This document shows positions 34,446-44,151 of a DNA stretch of 64,000 bases, piece after piece. Within the stretch, counting starts at the first letter, position 1; every line of letters begins with the position of its first letter. The stretch lies in NCBI GenBank assembly GCA_031292485.1, contig JARLHA010000070.1:1-64000 (forward strand), in the 5' to 3' direction. Below the pieces are notes generated by a model. That model did not search any database. It was not told the DNA's origin and was given only the letters and a program-made list of their open reading frames with translations. Source of the DNA: Mucilaginibacter sp. GTDB lineage: Bacteria; Bacteroidota; Bacteroidia; Sphingobacteriales; Sphingobacteriaceae. The translations under genes and the position numbers were made by a program.

Positions 34446-36695
34446 ATGATAACACGTATAAACACCCGAACCAACATTACAATGAGTTTAACATTTACTA
34501 TGGCGCCTGAAATTGAGGAAAGCAGGTTACCAATTATGTCACTCCTCGATGAGGCTTATGCGTGTCGTACCCATAATCTAAAGCGAAGTATTGAATATGC
34601 GCAAAAAGCACTTTCAATGAGCCGCCGGTCAATGAACACCGGGCTTACAGCATGCAGTCTCAGCCGTTTGTCACTTTTCTCAATGATCATGGGTGACTAT
34701 AGTAACGCCCTGAGAATGGCCCAGGCGGCTATTAAACATTTCACAAAATTAAACGATGAAAGAGGCATTGCCGATGCAAAATATAATATTGCCGGGGTTT
34801 ATTACAAAACCAACAATTTTCATCTGGGGTTAGTTAACCTTGTGAATTGTATCACCATCTACAGAAAGTTTAACGATCATCATAACCTATCGAGGGCGCA
34901 CAAGTCGCTCGGTACGATTTATGAATATTTTGGTGATGAAAAAAACGCAGTTAACGCTTACGAGGAAGCTATAAGGGCAGGTCAGAAAGCAGGCGATTTA
35001 AACCTGGAATCAAATGCGTACAACAATCTTTCTGGTATATATATTAAACGCAACAATATTCAGAAGGCCGCAGAACTAATCGAGCGCGCCATCAATATAA
35101 AAAGAAAAACAGGCGACATCAGAGGCCTGGCTTTTAGCTTATATGGCAGGGGAAAAGTTAACATGGCCCGGAAAAATTATCAACAGGCCGAAGTTGATTT
35201 TAAAGCTGCTATGGATATCCACCTGGATATGGGCGAGACCCTTGGTCAGGGGATGGCCTATCATAAACTCGCTCATCTTTACCTTCAAACGGGGCATTTA
35301 CAAAAAGCAAAAGAAGTATTAACCAAAGGGCTTGATTTCAGCACAACGCATAACATCGTAATGGTAAAATACAAATGCTGTTTTTTGTTCTACCAGCTAT
35401 ATAAACTGGAGAACGACCCCGTAAATGCCCTTCACTACCTGGAGCTTTATCATAAGGAAAAAGACAGTGTAATTAATACCCAAACCCTAAAGATCATTGA
35501 AAACTACGAGTTGATAACTCAAATGGCCACCAATGAAAAGGAGGTACAGCTTCAAAAAGCAGAGATCATCAAGAGAAAAGATATCGCCGAGCAAACAGCA
35601 CGCGTAAAACAGGATTTCCTGTCGACCATGAGCCACGAGATCAGGACACCGTTAAACGCAGTAATAACCATTGCCTCATTATTAGGCGATAAAGTTAAAA
35701 ACGAACAAAAACAACTTGTTGATACCCTTAAATTTTCATCCAACAATTTATTGCTGATCATCAATGATTTTCTTGATTTCACCAAACTGGATGCCGGCAA
35801 AGCAAAGCTTGAATTGAGACAGACTGATTTGAAAAAACTGCTCGGAAACATAAAAAACACCTACGTGGGGTTGGCCGTTGAAAAAGGGAATCAATTGCTC
35901 CTGAACATAGACCAGCAGGTTTACGACCATTACGAACTGGATGAAACCAAAGCATCCCAGATAATAGGAAACCTGGTAACCAATGCCATTAAATTCACCG
36001 AAGGCGGGTTGGTAACCATCTCGGTTAAAAAGTTAAGCACTGATGGTTGCTTTGATCACTTACTTTTTGAAGTTAACGACAACGGAACAGGGATTGAAAG
36101 CCAACACCTGGAGAATATTTTTGATAGCTTTTTCCAACCGCAAACAATTACCACCCGCAAACATGGCGGCACAGGTCTTGGACTGGCAATAGTTAAAAAA
36201 CTGGTAGAATTGCACGGCGGCACTATCAATGTAAGCAGCCAAACCGGCAAAGGATCTGTTTTTTATTTTGATCTCAAATTAAAAAGAGCCGCTGCCCCAA
36301 TAAAAGCAATTGAAAAACGGCTGGATTTATTAGCCGGAAAAACCGTTTTACTTGCTGAAGACAATATGATCAACGCTATGCTGATCCGGAAGCTGCTTTC
36401 AAACTGGAAGATGAACTCGGTACATGCCAAAAATGGTGTAGAAGCAGTTGAAAAATCTAAACTAAAGGTATATGATTTTGTTTTGATGGACATTCACATG
36501 CCCGAAATGGATGGATATGAAGCAACATGGAATATTCATCAAAACGGGAACCTGAATAATAATACGCCAATATTTGCCTTAACCGCTGACGTTACTGCCG
36601 AAACAAAGGACGAGCACGCCAATCTGTTCAATAGTTTTTTACACAAGCCCATTGAAATTGATAAAATGCAGGAAGCATTTATTAAATGTTTATAA
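34446..36695 (+). CDS. Cytoplasmic TPR hybrid sensor histidine kinase
   Basis: This 749-residue protein has no signal peptide or membrane helix. Residues about 30-320 are TPR repeats (for example RAHKSLGTIYEYFGDEKNAV, NAYNNLSGIYIKRNNIQKAA), then a coiled coil. HisKA carries FLSTMSHEIRTPLNAVI (His397), HATPase_c carries NAIKFTEGG and GTGLGLAIVKKL, and a C-terminal receiver has LLAEDNMIN and phospho-acceptor Asp682 in LMDIHMPEMDGYEA. The signal may be an intracellular protein bound by the TPRs. No partner regulator is adjacent. The first Met gives an unusual Thr/Asn-rich N-terminus; Met13 or Met19 are alternative starts. Confidence 0.9.
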   Translation: MITRINTRTNITMSLTFTMAPEIEESRLPIMSLLDEAYACRTHNLKRSIEYAQKALSMSRRSMNTGLTACSLSRLSLFSMIMGDYSNALRMAQAAIKHFTKLNDERGIADAKYNIAGVYYKTNNFHLGLVNLVNCITIYRKFNDHHNLSRAHKSLGTIYEYFGDEKNAVNAYEEAIRAGQKAGDLNLESNAYNNLSGIYIKRNNIQKAAELIERAINIKRKTGDIRGLAFSLYGRGKVNMARKNYQQAEVDFKAAMDIHLDMGETLGQGMAYHKLAHLYLQTGHLQKAKEVLTKGLDFSTTHNIVMVKYKCCFLFYQLYKLENDPVNALHYLELYHKEKDSVINTQTLKIIENYELITQMATNEKEVQLQKAEIIKRKDIAEQTARVKQDFLSTMSHEIRTPLNAVITIASLLGDKVKNEQKQLVDTLKFSSNNLLLIINDFLDFTKLDAGKAKLELRQTDLKKLLGNIKNTYVGLAVEKGNQLLLNIDQQVYDHYELDETKASQIIGNLVTNAIKFTEGGLVTISVKKLSTDGCFDHLLFEVNDNGTGIESQHLENIFDSFFQPQTITTRKHGGTGLGLAIVKKLVELHGGTINVSSQTGKGSVFYFDLKLKRAAAPIKAIEKRLDLLAGKTVLLAEDNMINAMLIRKLLSNWKMNSVHAKNGVEAVEKSKLKVYDFVLMDIHMPEMDGYEATWNIHQNGNLNNNTPIFALTADVTAETKDEHANLFNSFLHKPIEIDKMQEAFIKCL

Positions 36696-36718
36696 TACAG
36701 AAAAAGCGTGTGGCCTCC

Positions 36719-37885
36719 TCATTTCCAAAATGAGGGCACTTTTGTGGTGCCCCGTAAAGTACAATCCATGCAAATAGGCGTACTATATTTAAAGGCAATA
36801 ATCCCGGCACCAGGGGCACTTATGGGCGTTGTCGCCTCGTATGAATATGGTGGATTGATCAGCGTATTCTGAACGTCGTTAAAGCCCTGTTTATTTATAT
36901 AGTAGGCTGTATCTTCCTTACAATCATAGGGGTAAGTGGCGGCTATCCCCTTTGGCAACGATGAGTTTGCTATAAATATCCTTTTTGATTGAATACTTGC
37001 TACCGTTATATAACCGACCACCGGTTCATTGGAATTGGTAGTGCAATGTATGTTACCCACAAGCTGCGAAGGCTGCGCATCAAAAACACTTCCAAGCTGC
37101 TCCGTGTTTTTTTTCAGGTTTTGATAAAAGGCGTATGCCTTTGCCGTTAAAGCATACTGTTTCACTAATATGGAATATTTAGATTCAAGCTTTTCAGAGG
37201 TCAGCGGAATTTTAATCAAAGGGCTTTGGTACACCACATCCCGGCTCAGTTTTGTAGTGGAATTGAGAATAATGTTCGACGACTTTTGGTTTCCGAAGCA
37301 AAAATAAACCATTTGATCAGGCGTACGGTATTCAATCGTATGCGAAATGGTATCAAGTTTGCTCACCGATAAATATTTTGCATGGAATATCCAGGTTTCA
37401 TCATAATCCCATCGGTAATAATGGGTGCTGTTGGAAGGGTCATGGGAATTCACATACACCTGGAGCCCGTCATTTTGAACAACATAACCAATGCTGTCTA
37501 TCGGCGGGGTTATCTTCACATTTTCAAAATCCGATAAATACTGGCTCCCGCTGCCGGTGCTTATTCTTAACCTGTATAGCTTTGAAACCGGCAGGTTTAG
37601 CCCTGTAGAAATATAATTCCCATTGCCATCCCCAATAAGGGGCCATGTATTGTTCTGGCTGTCTTCTACAATAACAGTTGCACCCACTAGTGGGTTTAGC
37701 GTGACAGCTGCATTAAGGGTAACTGTTTTACTTAATTTGATAATGGTAGAATCGCTGCCCGGGTTGATCACACCCTCCACTACAAGGTAGCTGTTTGCTG
37801 TAGACGTAGCAGGCGGGTTGTAAGGTTTTTTGCAACAAAACAACGACATTAAAATCAGGAAGCATGCGCTGCGAAATCTTACCAT
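36719..37885 (-). CDS. DUF4249 lipoprotein, copy 1
   Basis: This 388-residue protein starts with a hydrophobic signal and CCKKPYNPP (lipid-anchored cysteine near residue 17). It is a beta-rich outer-membrane lipoprotein ending in the DUF4249 signature CMDCTLRGTTKVPSFWK. These proteins normally accompany a TonB-dependent receptor and may help it take up a ligand, but none is here. About 60 percent identical in character to its neighbour at 37998-39173; the two form a tandem duplication. Confidence 0.85.
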   Translation of the reverse strand: MVRFRSACFLILMSLFCCKKPYNPPATSTANSYLVVEGVINPGSDSTIIKLSKTVTLNAAVTLNPLVGATVIVEDSQNNTWPLIGDGNGNYISTGLNLPVSKLYRLRISTGSGSQYLSDFENVKITPPIDSIGYVVQNDGLQVYVNSHDPSNSTHYYRWDYDETWIFHAKYLSVSKLDTISHTIEYRTPDQMVYFCFGNQKSSNIILNSTTKLSRDVVYQSPLIKIPLTSEKLESKYSILVKQYALTAKAYAFYQNLKKNTEQLGSVFDAQPSQLVGNIHCTTNSNEPVVGYITVASIQSKRIFIANSSLPKGIAATYPYDCKEDTAYYINKQGFNDVQNTLINPPYSYEATTPISAPGAGIIAFKYSTPICMDCTLRGTTKVPSFWK

Positions 37886-37997
37886 AAAGGCCGGGATCAG
37901 GAATTTTTTTTAATCGTTACGTAACAAAAAACACTAACGTAACAATAACCAAACTATTTAATTATATCCATCAATTAATTAGACAGAAAATTGCTTA

Positions 37998-39173
37998 CTA
38001 TCGCCAAAATGAAGGCGTTTTAGTTGTACCCCGGAGCGTACAATCGGTACAATCAGGGGTACTGTACAAGAAACCATAGATAGACCCTGTTGGCGTAAAT
38101 AACGCCCGGGTAGGCAGGTCAGTAACCGGCTGGTTTATTAAAATGTTTTGCACATCATTGTAACCTTGCTTGTTACGGTATAAAGCGGTATCCTGTTCGC
38201 AGTCATAGGGGTAATTTGTTGTGGTATTTACCGGGACAATCGCGCTGGTTAAAAATATCCGTTTTGACTGAATATTAGTGATAGATATATAACCAATAAC
38301 GGGTTCACCGGCATCTGCAACATTATGGATGTTGCCTTGCAGCTGCGATGGCTGCGCGTCAAAAATACTTCCCAATTGTTCCGTGTTTTTTTTGATGTTA
38401 AGGTAAAATTGATAAGCATCGCCGGTTAAGGCGTATTGCCTGACAATTACAGAATAAGTAACTTCCAGTTTTTCGGAACTGTATGGGATGGTTGCTAACG
38501 GGCTTTGGTATACTTCATCTTTGCTCAGCTTAGCGGTTGAGTTAAGGAGAATATTGGAAGATGCTTCATTCGCGTAACAATAATAAACCCCCTTGTCTGA
38601 CGGGCGGGGTACAATATTGTTAGTGGAAGGGTCAACCATAAACTCCGATTCATATTTCGAATGAAACAGCCATGTTTCGTTATAATCCCAGCGGTAATAA
38701 TGGGTATTATTGGCCGGGTCGTGCGAATTTACATAAAGCTCAATACCCTTATTTTTAACCGTATACCCTATACTATCAATGGGCGGTGTAGGTTTCACGA
38801 TGATAAAGTCCGATAAATACTGTTTTCCATCCGCCGTTTTTATGCTCAGCCGGTATTTACTGGTTACCGGCAGATTCAGGCCCGGGGCAACATAATTTCC
38901 TTTATTATCGCCAGTTAAGCCCCATGAAGCGCTTTGATCACTTTCCACCGTTACGGTGGCTCCAGGCAACGGGTTTAAAGTAACCTGTGCATTTAAATTA
39001 ACTGTTTTACTTAGTTTGATAATGGTAGAATCATTGCCCGAATTGATCACCCCTTCAACTACCAGGTAACTGCTGGCCGAAGCTATAACAGGGGGATTAT
39101 AAGGCTTTTTGCAGCAAAATAAAAACAGTACCAGCAAACAACAGCCACTTGTAATTTTTTTCATAAAAAACAC
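37998..39173 (-). CDS. DUF4249 lipoprotein, copy 2
   Basis: This 391-residue paralogue of copy 1 has signal MKKITSGCC plus LFLFCCKKPYNPP and ends CTDCTLRGTTKTPSFWR. The first Met (MFFM) may be replaced by MKK nine bases on. It is upstream of copy 1 in the same direction with a 112-base gap. Both share NSHDPxNxTHYYRWDY and EKLExxYSxxVxQYALT motifs, so they are full-length and intact. Confidence 0.85.
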   Translation of the reverse strand: MFFMKKITSGCCLLVLFLFCCKKPYNPPVIASASSYLVVEGVINSGNDSTIIKLSKTVNLNAQVTLNPLPGATVTVESDQSASWGLTGDNKGNYVAPGLNLPVTSKYRLSIKTADGKQYLSDFIIVKPTPPIDSIGYTVKNKGIELYVNSHDPANNTHYYRWDYNETWLFHSKYESEFMVDPSTNNIVPRPSDKGVYYCYANEASSNILLNSTAKLSKDEVYQSPLATIPYSSEKLEVTYSVIVRQYALTGDAYQFYLNIKKNTEQLGSIFDAQPSQLQGNIHNVADAGEPVIGYISITNIQSKRIFLTSAIVPVNTTTNYPYDCEQDTALYRNKQGYNDVQNILINQPVTDLPTRALFTPTGSIYGFLYSTPDCTDCTLRGTTKTPSFWR

Positions 39174-39316
39174 TGGAACCTATTTATTAAGGCTTAAGGA
39201 TTATAATTGATTTATCGTCAAAAATCAAATATAACGGATGGAAAACAAATTACGCTATGAGTTGAAAAATTTAACAGAAAACATTAAAAACATAGCTATC
39301 AAAGCCTTTAGTGTAA

Positions 39317-40306
39317 TTAGCGGCCCATTGCGCCTTCTACCAGTTCACCGTAAAATTCCATCAGGTCCATTCCTGCGGCCTTTACTTGCTGCGGTATCAG
39401 GCTGGCTGCTGACTGGCCGGGCGTGGTATTCACTTCTATAAAATAAAAATCTTCGGTTCCTTCCAATAAAATAAAATCTATCCGTACCATTCCTTTACAA
39501 TTCAGCCTAAGATAGACTTCGGTTACAATACCTGCAATTTGGTCGATTTTTTCAGCAGAAAGATTCGCCGGTGTGATCTCTTCAGAAACGCCGGGCGAAT
39601 ATTTGGCCTCATAATCAAAAAAGTCTTTTGAACTGATGATTTCCGTAGCCGGCAAAACGGTTATTTTTCCATTCAGCCGCGCTACGCCTATGCTAAATTC
39701 GCGACCTTTGATAAACTCTTCCACCAGGATCTGGTCGTCTTCATGAAATGCTTTTTGCAATGCATCAGGCAATCCCGCTGCATGGTAAACCTTGCTCATA
39801 CCAACGCTGCTGCCGCCATTATTCGGTTTGATAAATAACGGAAAATGGAGAGAGGCCGCTATAATGGCCACATCATGCATATCACGCTGAAAAAGCCTCA
39901 GGGAACGGGCGGTATGTAGCCCATGGATGCCCTCAACAATGGCTTTGGTGTATGCCTTATTCATGGTAATAGCAGAGGTTGTGGCATCGCAGGTATTATA
40001 GGGAATTCCCAGTATATCAAAATAACCCTGCAATTTACCGTCTTCGCCGGGTGTACCATGGATGGTGATAAACGCGAAATCAAATTTCACCTTCTCCCCT
40101 TTCAGCATCAGGCTAAAATCATTTTTATCAATGTCCGCCCCTCCGCCTTCATTGGCATAAAACCAGCGTTCGCGGTTAATCAAAATGGTATAAACCTTAT
40201 ATTTATCCGGATTTAAGTTAGCCGCAATGTTTTTCGCACTGTTGATGGATACTTCGTATTCGCCGGTAAAACCTCCGGCAATAAGGGCGATATTTTTCGT
40301 TGTCAT
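39317..40306 (-). CDS. ddl: D-alanine--D-alanine ligase
   Basis: Ddl makes the D-Ala-D-Ala dipeptide of peptidoglycan using ATP. It has 329 residues and the ATP-grasp fold: NIALIAGGFTGEYEVSINSA at the start, the loop NNGGSSVGMSKV, EEFIKGREFSIGV and the metal/substrate end FIEVNTTPGQSAASLIPQQ. It is divergent from the PASTA-mltG cluster, so cell-wall genes are grouped here. A TAnnTTTG box is at 40314-40321. Confidence 0.95.
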   Translation of the reverse strand: MTTKNIALIAGGFTGEYEVSINSAKNIAANLNPDKYKVYTILINRERWFYANEGGGADIDKNDFSLMLKGEKVKFDFAFITIHGTPGEDGKLQGYFDILGIPYNTCDATTSAITMNKAYTKAIVEGIHGLHTARSLRLFQRDMHDVAIIAASLHFPLFIKPNNGGSSVGMSKVYHAAGLPDALQKAFHEDDQILVEEFIKGREFSIGVARLNGKITVLPATEIISSKDFFDYEAKYSPGVSEEITPANLSAEKIDQIAGIVTEVYLRLNCKGMVRIDFILLEGTEDFYFIEVNTTPGQSAASLIPQQVKAAGMDLMEFYGELVEGAMGR

Positions 40307-40313
40307 GATTGAT

Positions 40314-40321
40314 CAAAGATA
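40314..40321 (-). promoter_or_regulatory. -7 box of ddl
   Basis: The plus-strand CAAAGATA reads TATCTTTG on the coding strand, eight bases before the start. The mRNA would have almost no leader. Confidence 0.45.
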
Positions 40322-40327
40322 AATTTT

Positions 40328-40521
40328 GATTTCGGATGTAGGATGTTCGATTTCGGATTTTTTTTTCGGGGTCACCACCAACAAAATCTCATATCGCTCA
40401 CATTTTTTAAACGTTAAGCGATTTTTTAACATAACTCCTAAATCAGGAAGTCTATTTGCAAAATTATTCAAAATCGGAAATTTCATAAATCCGAAATCGA
40501 AAATCCGAAATCCGAAATTTT
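40328..40521. repeat. Iterated GATTTCGGAT inverted repeat between ddl and the PASTA gene
   Basis: The left arm, 40328-40369, reads GATTTCGGATGTAGGATGTT and CGATTTCGGATTTT. The right arm, 40470-40521, reads AAATCGGAAATTTC, then CCGAAATCGAAAATCCGAAA. The spacer is about 100 bases. No gene lies inside. Confidence 0.8.
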
Positions 40522-40570
40522 TCCGGTATGTTTGACGTTAAATTTAATTCAAAGCGATCTATCATTCCAA

Positions 40571-41359
40571 ATGAATAAATTCTGGATTTATTTAAAAACA
40601 AAGCAGTTTCGGAATACATTGCTGCTCATATCCGGTTCGGTTTTTGCATTGGTGCTCATCATGTTTTTTAGCCTCGGGGTTTATACGCGCCATGGCACGG
40701 GCGTTCCTGTCCCTCATTTAAAGGGCATGGACGTTGAAAAAGCAATGCAACTATTAAAAGACCAGGGTTTCGACTATAAAATTGATTCTGTTTATGTGCT
40801 TGATAAACCGCCTGGCGCCGTAATTGAGCAGGATCCTGATCCTGGAACTAACGTAAAGGAAAACAGGACAATATACCTTACCGTTGTTACCCGCCTGGCG
40901 CCAAATGTGGCTATGCCCGATCTGACGCCGTACACCTTTCGCGAAGCAGTTGCAACGCTGGCTAATTACGGCCTGAAGGTAGGCGATACCATTTACAAAT
41001 CTGACATAGCCCGGGATCGTGTGCTCGAAATGCGTTTTGCCGGACAGCCCCTGCTGCCAAATTCAAAAATACCCAAAGGATCGCGTGTTGACCTGGTTTT
41101 AGGAAACGGCGCCGGAGCCAGCCAGGTGGAAATTCCGGACCTGGTGAACCAGGACCTTGATGCCGCAAAATTTGTGTTAAAAAACAGCGGCCTTACCCTC
41201 GGCACCATCACTTACCAGGGCGCCATTACCGATTCGGCTAATTTGGTGATTGTTGCGCAATCACCTATGAAAACCGATTCAGTTACCAAAACTGCTAATG
41301 GCACCCCGGTAAACCTAACGGTTACTCAAGGTAAAAAACCAGATGCACAGCCCAATTGA
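40571..41359 (+). CDS. Membrane-anchored protein with three PASTA domains
   Basis: This protein has about 262 residues: an N-terminal membrane helix (TLLLISGSVFALVLIMFFSL) and three PASTA repeats (VPVPHLKGMDVEKAMQLL, VAMPDLTPYTFREAVATL, VEIPDLVNQDLDAAKFVL). There is no kinase domain. PASTA modules bind peptidoglycan fragments. The ATG at 40571 (MNKFWIYLKT) is preferred to the first Met at 40532. The 3' end overlaps the rhodanese gene by 17 bases. Confidence 0.88.
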   Translation: MNKFWIYLKTKQFRNTLLLISGSVFALVLIMFFSLGVYTRHGTGVPVPHLKGMDVEKAMQLLKDQGFDYKIDSVYVLDKPPGAVIEQDPDPGTNVKENRTIYLTVVTRLAPNVAMPDLTPYTFREAVATLANYGLKVGDTIYKSDIARDRVLEMRFAGQPLLPNSKIPKGSRVDLVLGNGAGASQVEIPDLVNQDLDAAKFVLKNSGLTLGTITYQGAITDSANLVIVAQSPMKTDSVTKTANGTPVNLTVTQGKKPDAQPN

Positions 41360-41645
41360 AGCGAATGAACTTTTGAATCGATTGAATACAGGCGAAAGCT
41401 TAAATTTGCTTGACGTTCGGGGAGTAATTGAATTTCACACTTATAACATCGGTGGTAAAAATATTCCTTTGCCTGTATTAGCGAAAAATGCTCATAATAC
41501 AGGCTATAATAAAAAGGAGGAAATAATTGTTATATGCAAAGTGGGTTTAAGAAGTGAAACAGCATCTGGTATATTAAAAGAAGCGGGATTTGAAAATGTA
41601 AGGAACTTAACCGGGGGGCTTATCGCCCTTCAAAAATTAAAATAA
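41343..41645 (+). CDS. Rhodanese-like single-domain protein
   Basis: This is a 100-residue rhodanese fold. LLDVRGVIEFHTYNIGGKNI is the first half and ICKVGLRSETASGILKEAGF carries the active-site Cys with a CKVGLRS loop. It probably transfers sulfur or acts as a sulfur carrier. It overlaps the PASTA gene by 17 bases and is followed by mltG after 18 bases, hence one operon. Confidence 0.88.
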   Translation: MHSPIEANELLNRLNTGESLNLLDVRGVIEFHTYNIGGKNIPLPVLAKNAHNTGYNKKEEIIVICKVGLRSETASGILKEAGFENVRNLTGGLIALQKLK

Positions 41646-41663
41646 AAGAAATTATTTATTAGT

Positions 41664-42719
41664 ATGACGAAGAAAAAAAGCCCGCAGGGCAGCACGTTTA
41701 AAAAATTTATTGCTGTTATGGTGATCATACTCATCGTAGCACTTGGCTTTACGGGCCTGAATTATTACTTGAAATATTTTGGCCCCAATGTTACCGGCAA
41801 CCAGGAATATCTGTATATACATACCGGCGCCAATTTTAACGATGTATTCAAAACCATCAAGGACGAAGGCATTGTAAAGGACAGTGCCACCTTCTACTGG
41901 TCAGCTCAAAACATGAACTATGTAAAACGGGTAAAGCCGGGCCGCTACCGCCTGCACCAAGGCATGAGCAACCGCAAGCTCATCAATATGCTGGCGTCGG
42001 GCACACAGGAGCCTGTTACGTTATCATTTCATGACCTGAGGTTAAAAGAACAATTTGCCGGCTTTGTAGCCAAAAAGATCGAGCCCGATTCAGCATCGAT
42101 CATTCATTTGCTCGATTCTGCAGCCTATTTGCAGCAATACGGCTTCACACCCGACAATGTTTATACGATGTTTTTGCCCAATAGCTATCAGCTATACTGG
42201 AACACCACGCCCGAAAAGTTTTTCAAGAGGATGTATGCCAATTATGAAAAATTCTGGACGCCGGAACGTAAAGCAAAAGCCGCTGCTATTAACCTCGACC
42301 CTATAAAGGTTTCCATCCTGGCATCATTGGTGGACGCGGAGGCCCTGCATGATGACGAAATGCCAATTATAGCCGGCCTCTACCTCAACCGCCTGAACAA
42401 AGGCATGAAACTGGAATCGGACCCCACGGTGATCTTCGCCGAAAATGACTTTACCATTCACAGGGTACTCACCAGGTATCTGTCTATCAATTCGCCATAT
42501 AATACTTACCTGCACACCGGGTTGCCGCCGGGACCGATCATGATGCCATCGGTTAATGCTGTTAACGCTGTGCTTGACTACCAGAAGAACGATTATATTT
42601 ATATGTGCGCCAAAGAGGATTTTTCAGGCTATCATAATTTTGCCACCAATATAGCAGATCATATGGCAAATGCTCATAAATACCAGCAGGCCCTTAACGA
42701 AAGAAATATAAAGCACTGA
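41664..42719 (+). CDS. mltG: Endolytic murein transglycosylase MltG (YceG)
   Basis: MltG cuts nascent glycan chains in peptidoglycan. It has 351 residues: a charged N-terminus, one membrane helix (FIAVMVIILIVALGFTGLNY), a LysM-like region and the YceG catalytic domain (PIIAGLYLNRLNKGMKLESD PTVIF). The active-site segment is ASLVDAEALHDDE where most homologues have VExET. Its stop codon TGA overlaps the ATG of the next gene. Confidence 0.9.
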   Translation: MTKKKSPQGSTFKKFIAVMVIILIVALGFTGLNYYLKYFGPNVTGNQEYLYIHTGANFNDVFKTIKDEGIVKDSATFYWSAQNMNYVKRVKPGRYRLHQGMSNRKLINMLASGTQEPVTLSFHDLRLKEQFAGFVAKKIEPDSASIIHLLDSAAYLQQYGFTPDNVYTMFLPNSYQLYWNTTPEKFFKRMYANYEKFWTPERKAKAAAINLDPIKVSILASLVDAEALHDDEMPIIAGLYLNRLNKGMKLESDPTVIFAENDFTIHRVLTRYLSINSPYNTYLHTGLPPGPIMMPSVNAVNAVLDYQKNDYIYMCAKEDFSGYHNFATNIADHMANAHKYQQALNERNIKH

Positions 42720-43126
42720 TGTTTGAGCACGCTACCAAAATAAGGGTGCGGTATGGCGAGACCGACCAGATGGGCTATATGTACTATGGCAACTATGCGG
42801 AATTTTATGAAGTTGGCCGTGTTGAAATGCTGCGCAGCCTGGGCCTCACTTATAGTGGCATGGAAGAATCAGGGATAAAGATGCCGGTACTTGAGCTTCA
42901 TTGCAAATACCTGAAACCCGCCCTGTACGACGAAGAGATTACGGTAAACGTGATTATGGATAAAATGCCGGGCATCCGCATTCATTTCCGTTACGAACTT
43001 TTTAATGAAAAGCAGGAGCTTATCAATACAGGTGACACTCTGCTGGTTTTTGTCAATATGAAAACCAACCGCGCCTGCCTGCCTTCGCAAGAATTTTTAG
43101 ATAAATTAAAGCCCTTTTTTGAGTAA
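42719..43126 (+). CDS. Acyl-CoA thioesterase, YbgC-like
   Basis: This 135-residue hotdog protein shows IRVRYGETDQMGYMYYGNYA with the catalytic Asp of the YbgC/Tol-Pal-linked family (Y-x-D-x-D-xxG type), then YLKPALYDEEITV. It hydrolyses acyl-CoA esters. It shares one base with the mltG stop (TGATG), so translation is coupled. A similar protein is at 24818. Confidence 0.9.
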   Translation: MFEHATKIRVRYGETDQMGYMYYGNYAEFYEVGRVEMLRSLGLTYSGMEESGIKMPVLELHCKYLKPALYDEEITVNVIMDKMPGIRIHFRYELFNEKQELINTGDTLLVFVNMKTNRACLPSQEFLDKLKPFFE

Positions 43127-43137
43127 ATTTGGCTTAA

Positions 43138-44100
43138 ATGAAGTGGACACATCGTTTTTTACTCCGTTTTGGGTTCTACAGAAGATTTATCCATTGGTCG
43201 AAAATCTACATCCTGCCGGGTTTCGACCCGCTGCCGCTGTATGATGTGATGGCCTTTTTTGCAGCAGAAGTGCAGGAACGCACCCTGCTGAACCGGGCCT
43301 CGTCGCTGGCTTTTAATTTTATGCTGGCATTTTTTCCCGGCACTATCTTTTTGTTTACGCTTATCCCCTTCATCCCCATCAATCATTTCCAGCAACACCT
43401 GCTTAGCCTGCTCTCCACCGTATTACCGTACAACGCCTATATGACTTTTGAGTCGACGATTGAATATATCGTCAATATCCATAACGTAAGGTTGCTGTCC
43501 TTTGGCTTTTTAGCCGCGTTGTACTTTGCCACAAACGGTATCATCAATTTAATGCGGGCATTTAACCGATCGTCCTTAGTAGTTGAAAAAAGGCCGTGGT
43601 GGACAAGGCGCTTCATCGCCATCGCACTTACCCTGGTGATCAGTTTCGCGTTGCTAACCGCGATATCCGTAATGATAGCAGGTGAAACAATTATCAGCTA
43701 CCTCAAATCACATATCGACAGCCATGCACAGTTTTGGTACTACCTCATCGCTTTTTCGCGTTGGATCATCGTGATCGCTATCTTCCTGGTTTCCATATCG
43801 CTGCTGTACCGTTACGGCCCGGCTAATAAAGTTAAATGGAAGTTTCTCAGCACCGGCTCCATACTGGCGACTGCACTTGCTGTGATTACTTCAATGGGCT
43901 TTAATTATTACATCAATAACTTTTCAAGCTACAATAAATTTTATGGTTCCCTCGGAACGCTTATTATCCTCATGCTCTGGCTGTATTTAAACTCCCTTAT
44001 TCTTCTCATCGGTTTTGAATTGAATGCCAGTATCGATTTCTCTAAACGGAATATTAAAGTGGTGAAACCGATGTTTAATTCATTCAGGCAGAAGGTGTGA
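43138..44100 (+). CDS. YihY/BrkB-family inner-membrane protein
   Basis: This 320-residue protein has six membrane segments. The family motifs are LAFNFMLAFFPGTIFLFTLI, YFATNGIINLMRAFNRS, RYGPANKVKWKF, a GSILATAL helix and FYGSLGTLIILMLWLYLNSL. The function is not settled; it was once misnamed ribonuclease BN. It follows the thioesterase by 11 bases in the mltG operon. Confidence 0.9.
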   Translation: MKWTHRFLLRFGFYRRFIHWSKIYILPGFDPLPLYDVMAFFAAEVQERTLLNRASSLAFNFMLAFFPGTIFLFTLIPFIPINHFQQHLLSLLSTVLPYNAYMTFESTIEYIVNIHNVRLLSFGFLAALYFATNGIINLMRAFNRSSLVVEKRPWWTRRFIAIALTLVISFALLTAISVMIAGETIISYLKSHIDSHAQFWYYLIAFSRWIIVIAIFLVSISLLYRYGPANKVKWKFLSTGSILATALAVITSMGFNYYINNFSSYNKFYGSLGTLIILMLWLYLNSLILLIGFELNASIDFSKRNIKVVKPMFNSFRQKV

Positions 44101-44151
44101 AGTGAAGGTATGAAATGCCACAAAGACACTATTAAGGTACCGCGCTGTCCT

